Positions 1-5,264 of a DNA stretch of 5,512 nucleotides are shown here, in pieces. A program made the translations under genes and the position numbers. Numbering within the stretch: the stretch's first letter is position 1; the number at the start of each line of letters is the position of its first letter. This DNA comes from Hyphomicrobiaceae bacterium UBA4460 (GTDB lineage Bacteria > Pseudomonadota > Alphaproteobacteria > Rhizobiales > Methyloligellaceae), in NCBI GenBank assembly GCA_002390155.1, contig DGOS01000112.1, positions 833 through 6,344 on the forward strand, in the 5' to 3' direction. Below the pieces are notes generated by a model that did no database searches, was not told where the DNA came from, and was given only the letters and a program-made list of their open reading frames with translations.

Positions 1-97
1 AACACGTGCTCGTGTTGCGCTCGTGGCCGCCACAAAGCGTGTCTTGGCGTTGGGTTTGGGAATACTCGGCGTTCATGCCATGAACGAGTTGCGTTAG
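1..97 (+). CDS. argS: Arginyl-tRNA synthetase, C-terminal end (partial)
   Basis: This is the last 31 codons of a gene that begins before the window; codons are in frame from base 2 and end at TAG 95-97. The peptide contains RVALVAATKRVLALGLGILG and ends VHAMNELR. The pattern R-x-x-LV-A-A-x-x-VLA-x-GL-x-ILGV is the typical final helix of class I arginyl-tRNA synthetases, the end of the DALR anticodon-binding domain. The enzyme charges tRNA-Arg with arginine in the cytoplasm. Support comes from the motif and from the neighbourhood, because argS commonly precedes the SPOR-nagZ-scpAB cluster in alphaproteobacteria. Only the tail is visible, so catalytic motifs cannot be checked. Confidence 0.8.
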   Translation, partial: TRARVALVAATKRVLALGLGILGVHAMNELR

Positions 98-135
98 CCG
101 GCCTGGGGCAGGGGGTAGTTCGAGGGACTTAAGCC

Positions 136-234
136 ATGTCCACGCGCGAGAGCGGGTTCGGCCGCTGGGCTGGCCGATCCGCAAAATTTGCATCAGATTT
201 GATCAACAGGCACGCCGTCGCCTGCGCCGGGTAA
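136..234 (+). CDS. Doubtful small ORF (32 aa) in the SPOR-gene leader
   Basis: An ATG at 136 opens a 32-residue frame ending in TAA at 232-234. It begins MSTRESGFGRWAGRSAKFA and ends with a short segment containing HAVACAG. A purine-rich GAGGGA at 122-127 lies 8 bases before the ATG, a good Shine-Dalgarno distance. The ORF is in the same frame as the SPOR gene, and apart from its own TAA there is no stop between the two. It could be a leader peptide, a decayed upstream part of the SPOR gene, or chance. I do not recognise the peptide; it has no membrane segment. Confidence 0.2.
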   Translation: MSTRESGFGRWAGRSAKFASDLINRHAVACAG

Positions 235-266
235 TCCTGGGACGCGAGCGCGGCCAACATCGAAAA

Positions 267-274
267 GAGTGAGG
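267..274 (+). promoter_or_regulatory. Ribosome binding site of the SPOR gene
   Basis: GAGTGAGG lies 8 bases before the ATG at 283. No ATG, GTG or TTG codon occurs in frame between the TAA at 232-234 and this ATG, so the site fixes the start at 283. Confidence 0.65.
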
Positions 275-282
275 TATCTTTC

Positions 283-2133
283 ATGGTTCAAGGAGCGGGG
301 CGGCCAGGTCAGCCAAACATTTTCGGTGCCGGCGGTGGTCCGAAATTCGCCCAGATGCCGACCTATCAGCCGGTGACGCGCGCGCCCGGAGAGGCGCCCC
401 AAGCCGATCCGCAGGCGCCCTATCCGCCCCAGACGGCGCGGCCCCAGCAGCCTGCTCCGGCGCAAGCCCAGCAGCCCGCTCCCGTTCAGCCCACAGCCGC
501 TCAGCCTGTGCCGGCCCAGCCTGCACCTCAGGCCATGCCGCCCCAGCCTGCGGCCTACCAGCCCCAACAGCCTCAACCGCAAGCCTTCGGTGGACAGCCG
601 CCGGCCCAGCCGCAGGCCTACACGGCGCCCAGCCCCGCCGCGGCGCCGGGCGGCCAAGAGCTGCCGGACCTGAGCGACGCCGATCCGAATTTTCCCGACT
701 CGATCTTCGGAGACTTCAAGAGCCCCGAAGCGAGCCCCCCGGAGGCCGATTTCGCCGCGCCGAACCCGGCTGCGGACGCTGGCCTCGATGCGGCCTTCCC
801 CGAGCCGGTTGATGCCGGTTTCCCGGAGGCGAGCTTCCCGGAGACACCTGCGGCGGCCGGCGCGGACCCAGCGCTTGGCGGCGGCGAGATGGCATATGGC
901 GCGTCGCCCTACGACCCGGCCGCGCAAGGTGCTGCTCAGGCGCCCATGCAGCAGCATCCGGGATATCCGCCCCAAGGCTACCCGCAGCAACACCCAGCGC
1001 CGCAAGCCCCTCAGGCTGCGCCTGGCGAGCCTGGACGTGCACTTCAGGCCCTTGACCCCGCCTACGACCAGCCCCCGCAAATCCCGCTGGGTGGCCAGCA
1101 GGGCATGGCGCCCCCGCCGCAGGACTACGCCGAGGCCGGGAGCGATGCCGATTTTATGGATGAGAGCCAGCTTGCTGCCGCGCCGGCGGGTAAGGGCTCC
1201 AAGTTGAAGAGTTCGCTGAAAGGCCGCAGCGCCGTCATGGTCGCAAGCGCACTGCTTGGAGCGATCGCGCTCGGCGGTGCTCTGGCCTACGCCTACAAGC
1301 AGAGCGGCGGGAGCGGCGAGGCGCCGATGATCACGGCCGACGCGACGCCGGTGAAGGAAGCCCCCGACCAGCCGGGCGGCAAGGAATTTCCTCACAAAAA
1401 CAAACTGATCTACGATCGTCTGACCAATGGCGATCAACCTGGGTCCGAGCGTCTCGTGCCCCGCCAGGAAGACGTGGCGGTACCGGCCCTGCCGCCGGCA
1501 ACCGCGACCCACAGTTTGCCGACGCCCGTTGCTACCACCGATTTGGCCAACCAGGCCCAGGCCGCGGCGGATGGTGCGCGCAAGGTCAATACCTTCGTCG
1601 TCCGTCCTGACGGCTCCGTCGAAGCTGCCGCAGCGGCTGCAGGCGCAGTTGCAGGCGCGGCCGGTGCGGCGACACAAACTGCCCAGAATGCTGCCGGCCA
1701 GGCGGCCCAGATGGCTCAGAACGCCACCGGAGCAGCCACCCAGGCCGCGAACGGCGCTGCCGCCCAAGCGGCGGGTCAGGCGGCCAACATGATGCCGGTG
1801 CCGGCGCCACAGGCTGCGCCGCAGCAGGTGGCCACTGCCAACCCGGCGCCAGCCGCAGCACCAGCGGCTCCCGCAGCCGACTCCAAATATGTCGTGCAGC
1901 TCGGCTCCAGCAAGAGCCAGACCGATGCGCTGGCGAACTTCGCCGATGCCCAGCAGAAATATCCGAGCCTGTTGAGCAGCCATCAGCCCGTCGTCCGCAA
2001 GACCGATCTCGGCGCCAAGGGCACTTGGTATCGGCTTCAGGTCGGGCCTCTGGCCGACAAGTCCGCGGCCTACAAGCTTTGCGGTCAGCTGAAGGCGAAA
2101 GGGCACGCCGACTGTCTGGTAATGGCGCAATAG
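283..2133 (+). CDS. SPOR-domain bitopic inner-membrane protein
   Basis: The 616-residue product is a single-pass membrane protein with a peptidoglycan-binding SPOR domain. Residues 1-306 are low-complexity and probably cytoplasmic. They include a Pro/Gln/Ala-rich stretch at about 36-125, an acidic stretch with repeated FPD/FPE motifs at 137-187, and a second Pro/Gln/His-rich patch at 222-250. After basic residues (K304, K307, K309, K313, R315), a hydrophobic helix at about 317-337 crosses the membrane. Residues 350-397, with GGKEFPHKNKLIYDRL, resemble the juxtamembrane block I recall in alphaproteobacterial SPOR proteins of this locus. A charge-free Ala/Gln/Asn/Gly segment (448-504) links to the SPOR domain at about 534-616, which starts SKYVVQLGSS, contains WYRLQVGPL and has cysteines C600 and C611. 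SPOR domains bind denuded glycan at division sites. The low-complexity part is longer than I expect for this family. Position before nagZ and scpAB supports a wall or division role. Confidence 0.85.
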   Translation: MVQGAGRPGQPNIFGAGGGPKFAQMPTYQPVTRAPGEAPQADPQAPYPPQTARPQQPAPAQAQQPAPVQPTAAQPVPAQPAPQAMPPQPAAYQPQQPQPQAFGGQPPAQPQAYTAPSPAAAPGGQELPDLSDADPNFPDSIFGDFKSPEASPPEADFAAPNPAADAGLDAAFPEPVDAGFPEASFPETPAAAGADPALGGGEMAYGASPYDPAAQGAAQAPMQQHPGYPPQGYPQQHPAPQAPQAAPGEPGRALQALDPAYDQPPQIPLGGQQGMAPPPQDYAEAGSDADFMDESQLAAAPAGKGSKLKSSLKGRSAVMVASALLGAIALGGALAYAYKQSGGSGEAPMITADATPVKEAPDQPGGKEFPHKNKLIYDRLTNGDQPGSERLVPRQEDVAVPALPPATATHSLPTPVATTDLANQAQAAADGARKVNTFVVRPDGSVEAAAAAAGAVAGAAGAATQTAQNAAGQAAQMAQNATGAATQAANGAAAQAAGQAANMMPVPAPQAAPQQVATANPAPAAAPAAPAADSKYVVQLGSSKSQTDALANFADAQQKYPSLLSSHQPVVRKTDLGAKGTWYRLQVGPLADKSAAYKLCGQLKAKGHADCLVMAQ

Positions 2134-2149
2134 GCCACGGAACGCTTGA

Positions 2150-2177
2150 CCGCCGCGCGCGGCGGGGCTAGCCCCGC
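2150..2177. repeat. Two overlapping perfect palindromes before nagZ
   Basis: Bases 2150-2165 form a perfect 16-base palindrome (CCGCCGCG/CGCGGCGG). Bases 2162-2177 form a second perfect 16-base palindrome centred on CTAG (GCGGGGCT/AGCCCCGC). They share four bases, so as RNA the two hairpins, each with about a 6-bp stem and 4-base loop, would compete for 2162-2165. The block fills most of the 47-base SPOR-nagZ spacer and ends three bases before the nagZ GTG. No T-run follows, so this is not a standard factor-independent terminator. It may be a translational control structure, a protein-binding site or a dispersed repeat unit. Confidence 0.7.
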
Positions 2178-2180
2178 AAC

Positions 2181-3230
2181 GTGACTTTCAAAGCTTTCAT
2201 CTCGGGATGCGCGAGCACCGCGCTGACGCCTGCGGAGACTGAGCTCTTCGGACGCGAGCGGCCGTGCGGCCTCATCCTGTTCGCCAGGAACGTTCAGAGC
2301 CCCGGACAGGTCCAAGCGCTTGTCGCCGACTTCAAGGCTGCGGTCGGCAGCGACGAGGTGCTGATCCTCATCGACCAAGAAGGTGGCCGCGTGCAGCGGC
2401 TTCGTCCGCCGCATTGGCGGGCCATGCCGCCGGCCCGGGTATTTGGGGACCTCTATGCGTCCGATCCGGAAGCGGCCAAGCGTGCCGCGTTCGCAGGCGC
2501 CAGGCTGATCGCGGCTGAACTGACCGACCTCGGCATCAACGTGAACTGCACCCCATGCATCGACGTGCCCCAAGACGGCGCCCACGACATCATCGGCGAC
2601 CGGGCGTTCTCCACAGATCCTGAAGTGGTGAGCGCCTTGGGGCGGGCGGTTATGGACGGCACGCTCGCAGGCGGCGTTCTGCCGGTCATCAAGCACGTGC
2701 CTGGCCACGGTCGCGCCCTAGCGGATAGCCACAAATCGCTGCCGCGGATCGATGCGTCCAAGGAAGAGCTCGAGCAGGTGGATTTCAAGCCGTTTCGAGC
2801 GCTGCACGATGCGCCCCTGGCGATGACCGCGCACGTTTTGCTGCCTGTTTGCGACGAGTGCCACCCTGCGACCCTCTCCCCCGCTATAATGGGGAAAGTG
2901 ATTCGAGGTCAGATGGGATTGACCGGACTCATCATGAGTGACGACATCGGCATGGAGGCCCTTGAGGGCTCGTACGCGGACCGCACGCGCGCGGTGATCG
3001 CGGGCGGCTGCGATGTGGTGCTCCACTGCTCCGGCAAGTTCGCGGAGATGACCGACGTCGCCGTCGCAGCACCCCTTTTGGAAGGGAAGCCTGCGGAACG
3101 CTTCGAGGCGGCGAGGGCGGCTCTGCACGACCCTGAGCCTTTCGACGAGGCAGAAGCTTTGGCGCTGGTGACCGAGGCTGCCGGAACCCGCGTGGCGAGT
3201 CTTGGTCCAGACCCGACGGTGCAGGCATGA
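2181..3230 (+). CDS. nagZ: Beta-N-acetylhexosaminidase, GH3 family
   Basis: The 349-residue cytoplasmic enzyme removes GlcNAc from GlcNAc-anhydroMurNAc and its peptides during peptidoglycan recycling. The GH3 TIM-barrel features are complete: LILFARN at 31-37, IDQEGGRVQRL at 64-74, the substrate-binding region GDRAF at 139-143, KHVPGHG at 171-177, the flexible-loop dyad D182 and H184 in ADSH, and SDD at 253-255 in MSDDIGM. By alignment with E. coli NagZ (D174/H176, D248), D182 and H184 are the acid/base dyad and D254 the nucleophile. There is no signal peptide, and length is normal. The start is GTG at 2181: an in-frame TAG at 2169-2171 excludes anything longer, and MTFKAFISGCAS matches the expected N-terminus. 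No Shine-Dalgarno is visible; the preceding GGGG lies inside a palindrome. The 3' end overlaps scpA by four bases. In some bacteria NagZ products signal AmpR to induce ampC beta-lactamase; neither gene is in view. Confidence 0.95.
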   Translation: MTFKAFISGCASTALTPAETELFGRERPCGLILFARNVQSPGQVQALVADFKAAVGSDEVLILIDQEGGRVQRLRPPHWRAMPPARVFGDLYASDPEAAKRAAFAGARLIAAELTDLGINVNCTPCIDVPQDGAHDIIGDRAFSTDPEVVSALGRAVMDGTLAGGVLPVIKHVPGHGRALADSHKSLPRIDASKEELEQVDFKPFRALHDAPLAMTAHVLLPVCDECHPATLSPAIMGKVIRGQMGLTGLIMSDDIGMEALEGSYADRTRAVIAGGCDVVLHCSGKFAEMTDVAVAAPLLEGKPAERFEAARAALHDPEPFDEAEALALVTEAAGTRVASLGPDPTVQA

Positions 3231-4066
3231 GCGGCGAAGACACACCAGTGACAGCAGAGGAGCCGCAAGGCCCTGGCGCTTCCGACATTGTTTCCGACTG
3301 GGAACAGGAGGCCGAGCGCATCGAGGACGGCGATCAGCTTCGGGTCGACGTTGAGGGGTTCGAAGGCCCGCTGGATCTCCTTTTGACGATGGCGCGAACC
3401 CAGAAGGTCGACCTCGCCAAGATTTCCGTGCTGGCGCTGGCGCAGCAATATCTCGACTTCATCGGAGAGGCTCGACGCCTGCGCTTGGAGATCGCCGCCG
3501 ATTATCTCGTCATGGCCGCGTGGCTGGCCTTCTTGAAGTCGAAGCTCCTGCTTCCGGCTGAACCGTCGGAGGAGGGCGAGCCGACCGGTGAAGAGCTTGC
3601 CGCGCTCTTGGCCTTTAGGCTGAAGCGCCTTGATGCCATGCGCGATGCGGCAGCTCAGCTGATGACGCGCAAGCGCCTTGGCCGTGATGTTTTCGGGCGG
3701 GGGCTGCCGGAACCCATCCGCGTCACCAAGACCAGCGTTTATGAGGCGAATGTCTACGATCTCTTGAAAGCGTATTCCCAGCAGCGGCAGCGCACGGCGA
3801 CGCACACGCTGCACATGGAGAAGCGCTCCGTATGGTCGCTTAAGGAGGCGCGCGACGAACTGGAGCGGCTCCTCGGTGTCGCCTGCGAGTGGGCGCCGCT
3901 CGATCAGCTGCTTCTGGAGTTCTTGGTGGACCCGGAGGTCCGGCGCACCGCGCTGGCGTCGAGCTTCACCGCGAGCTTGGAGATGACACGCGAAGGCACC
4001 CTTGAGATCCGCCAGTCGAAGTCGTTTGGACCGCTCCTGGTTCGCCGTCGCGGCGAAGCGGGTTGA
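3227..4066 (+). CDS. scpA: Segregation and condensation protein A (kleisin)
   Basis: The 279-residue product is the kleisin subunit of the SMC-ScpAB condensin, which bridges the SMC heads and organises and segregates the chromosome. After a roughly 36-residue acidic N-terminus comes the family signature VDVEGFEGPLDLLLTMARTQ (about 40-59), then the N-terminal helical region with AADYLVMAAWLAFLKSKLLL (90-109). A charged middle segment follows, and the C-terminal winged-helix region at about 240-275 ends with EIRQSKSFGPLLVRRR. Length and domain order are normal and nothing is missing. The ATG is the first base triplet of ATGA at 3227-3230, shared with the nagZ stop, so translation is probably coupled to nagZ; only a weak GCAGG lies directly before it. 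scpB follows after 99 bases, so the two partners are very likely co-transcribed. Confidence 0.95.
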   Translation: MSGEDTPVTAEEPQGPGASDIVSDWEQEAERIEDGDQLRVDVEGFEGPLDLLLTMARTQKVDLAKISVLALAQQYLDFIGEARRLRLEIAADYLVMAAWLAFLKSKLLLPAEPSEEGEPTGEELAALLAFRLKRLDAMRDAAAQLMTRKRLGRDVFGRGLPEPIRVTKTSVYEANVYDLLKAYSQQRQRTATHTLHMEKRSVWSLKEARDELERLLGVACEWAPLDQLLLEFLVDPEVRRTALASSFTASLEMTREGTLEIRQSKSFGPLLVRRRGEAG

Positions 4067-4165
4067 GTTGAGTTGGATTTGCGTTGAATCGAGTGCAGTC
4101 AGTGGAGGAATGAGGCCACCGGTACCTGGCAGGCGCGTTACTGGCCGATACGCGAGGGGCATATC
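4067..4165 (+). promoter_or_regulatory. scpA-scpB spacer with scpB ribosome binding site
   Basis: This 99-base spacer begins with short GTTGA tandem units (4062-4076, starting inside the scpA stop). GAGGGG at 4154-4159 lies 6 bases before the scpB ATG at 4166 and is the likely Shine-Dalgarno. It sits in CGCGAGGGGC (4151-4160), whose exact reverse complement appears twice just after scpB. CGCGT at 4134-4138 can also pair locally with ACGCG at 4150-4154, a 5-bp stem that would partly overlap the ribosome binding site. No terminator or convincing promoter is seen. Confidence 0.5.
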
Positions 4166-5191
4166 ATGCCGAAACCCAAAATTTTGCCATCGAAGCTTGC
4201 TCGAGATAGGCGCGAGGCAGATGAGTCCAAGGCAGATGAGTCCAAGCCGAACCTGACCGCGGTGCTCTCCGACATATCGAAGCTGTCGGAGGATGAGGGC
4301 GAGGCCAAAGGCGGGTCGGCCCTGGTGAAGCTGGATCAGGCGATGCGTGCGGTGGTCGCAGAACATACAAAGAAGACGGATGCGGGGATGCCAATGACAA
4401 TGAACCAAGCGGAAAGGGCAGAGGACATGACGGCGGAAGAGGACGAGCAGAGCGTGCAAGCGCCCATGCTGCCGCTGCCGTCCAACGTGATGGCGCTGCC
4501 CTCCGCCGATCGGCGCGAGAAGCTGCGGATCATCGAGGCTCTGCTGTTCGCCGCGCCCGAGCCGCTCAAAGAGGCGGAACTGGCGAAGCATTTCGGCGAG
4601 GGCGAAGACGTGAAGGCGTTGCTGGAGGAGCTGCAAGGCCTCTATGCCGGCCGTGGCGTCAATGTCGTACGCGTGGCCGGAAAGTGGGCCTTCCGTACCG
4701 CCGACGACCTGTCCTTCCTGCTGGAGCGCCAGGCCGTGCAGCAACGCCGCCTGTCGCGCGCGGCCCTGGAGACCCTGGCGATCATCGCCTACCACCAGCC
4801 TGTGACCCGTGCCGAGATCGAGGAGATCCGGGGCGTGTCCACGTCCAAGGGGACGATTGACGTTCTTCTGGAGACCGGCTGGATCAAGCTCAGGGGCCGC
4901 CGCCGCGCACCGGGGCGTCCCGTCACCTATGGCACCACGGAGTATTTCCTGGAGCATTTCGGCTTCGAGCAGATCCAGGATCTTCCAGGGCTTTCCGAGC
5001 TGAAGGGTGCCGGTCTCCTGGATTCCAACCTGCCGCCTGGATTCGCCATGCCGAACCCGGACGATGCGCCCGACTTGCGCGAGGACGAGACGCCGCTGGA
5101 GGAAGAGCCGCTGGGCGAGGGCGAAGACGACGAGCCTCTGGGCGCTGGCGATACGGAAGAGCAGGAAGGCAGCGCGGGCGAAAAGGCCTAG
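4166..5191 (+). CDS. scpB: Segregation and condensation protein B
   Basis: The 341-residue product is the kite subunit that dimerises and binds ScpA in the SMC condensin. The conserved core runs from about 116 to 290: EKLRIIEALLFAAPEPL (118-134) opens the first winged-helix domain; RLSRAALETLAIIAYHQPVT (195-214), then RAEIEEIRG, marks the second; RGRRRAPGRPVTYGTTEYFL (243-262) is the usual late signature. An acidic Glu/Asp/Gly tail follows (about 299-341), common in alphaproteobacterial ScpB. The oddity is a charged, low-complexity N-terminal extension of about 115 residues, including a tandem ADESKADESK (18-27). From M88 (ATG 4427), preceded by GGAAAGGG at 4411-4418, the protein would be 254 residues, closer to family size. 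The longer start also has a ribosome binding site (4154-4159). Identity is certain; the start is not. Confidence 0.93.
   Translation: MPKPKILPSKLARDRREADESKADESKPNLTAVLSDISKLSEDEGEAKGGSALVKLDQAMRAVVAEHTKKTDAGMPMTMNQAERAEDMTAEEDEQSVQAPMLPLPSNVMALPSADRREKLRIIEALLFAAPEPLKEAELAKHFGEGEDVKALLEELQGLYAGRGVNVVRVAGKWAFRTADDLSFLLERQAVQQRRLSRAALETLAIIAYHQPVTRAEIEEIRGVSTSKGTIDVLLETGWIKLRGRRRAPGRPVTYGTTEYFLEHFGFEQIQDLPGLSELKGAGLLDSNLPPGFAMPNPDDAPDLREDETPLEEEPLGEGEDDEPLGAGDTEEQEGSAGEKA
4215..4246 (+). repeat. 15-bp in-frame tandem repeat in the scpB 5' region
   Basis: A 15-base unit (AGGCAGATGAGTCCA) repeats exactly with period 15 over 4215-4246, about 2.1 copies. It keeps the scpB frame and encodes two ADESK units, residues 18-22 and 23-27. 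The identity is exact at the DNA level, which suggests a recent duplication in the N-terminal extension. Confidence 0.9.
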
Positions 5192-5194
5192 AGC

Positions 5195-5252
5195 CGCCCC
5201 TCGCGCCTCATTGCATGAGGGTAGGGCGTTGCCTTGAGGGGCGCCCCTCGCG
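5195..5252 (+). repeat. Direct and inverted repeats after scpB
   Basis: The scpB-ABC spacer holds an 11-base direct repeat CGCCCCTCGCG at 5195-5205 and 5242-5252. Between the copies is a hairpin, CCTCAT/TGC/ATGAGG, at 5206-5220 (6-bp stem, 3-base loop). A perfect 14-base palindrome GAGGGGCGCCCCTC lies at 5236-5249. Its left part, GAGGGGCG at 5236-5243, can instead pair with CGCCCCTC at 5195-5202, enclosing the small hairpin. The two foldings are mutually exclusive. No T-run follows, so a standard terminator is not shown; a processing site, Rho-dependent 3' end, attenuator or protein site are all possible. Confidence 0.65.
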
Positions 5253-5264
5253 TAGACCAGCCTG

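Larger units (their letters stand above)
98..282 (+). other. Leader region between argS and the SPOR gene
   Basis: This 185-base gap holds no clear gene. It has an AT-rich island at about 183-208, in otherwise GC-rich DNA, which would be the first place to look for a promoter, but I cannot make out a convincing -35/-10 pair. No hairpin followed by a T-run is seen after the argS stop, so a factor-independent terminator is not supported. A doubtful 32-codon ORF lies at 136-234, and the ribosome binding site of the SPOR gene lies at the 3' end. Confidence 0.5.

Noticed and set aside
186..216. Sigma-70 promoter for the SPOR gene starting from TTGCAT at 188-193
   Set aside because: The position 17 bases further on reads CACGCC, which is nothing like a -10 box.
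193..2130. 645-codon open frame on the minus strand across the SPOR gene
   Set aside because: It mirrors the repetitive GC-rich sense gene and encodes Arg/Gly/Leu-rich sequence without recognisable motifs. The sense frame has a membrane helix and a clear SPOR domain.
2150..2177. Factor-independent terminator between the SPOR gene and nagZ
   Set aside because: The hairpins are strong but no T-run follows, and the nagZ start comes three bases later.
4104..4256. GGAGGA followed directly by ATG at 4110, a 48-codon ORF overlapping scpB
   Set aside because: The purine tract touches the ATG with no spacing, the frame differs from scpB, and the peptide is an unrecognisable Arg/Pro/Ser-rich shadow.
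5206..5220. Factor-independent terminator for scpB
   Set aside because: The stem is only 6 bp and is followed by GTAGGGCG rather than a T-run; kept only as part of the repeat structure.
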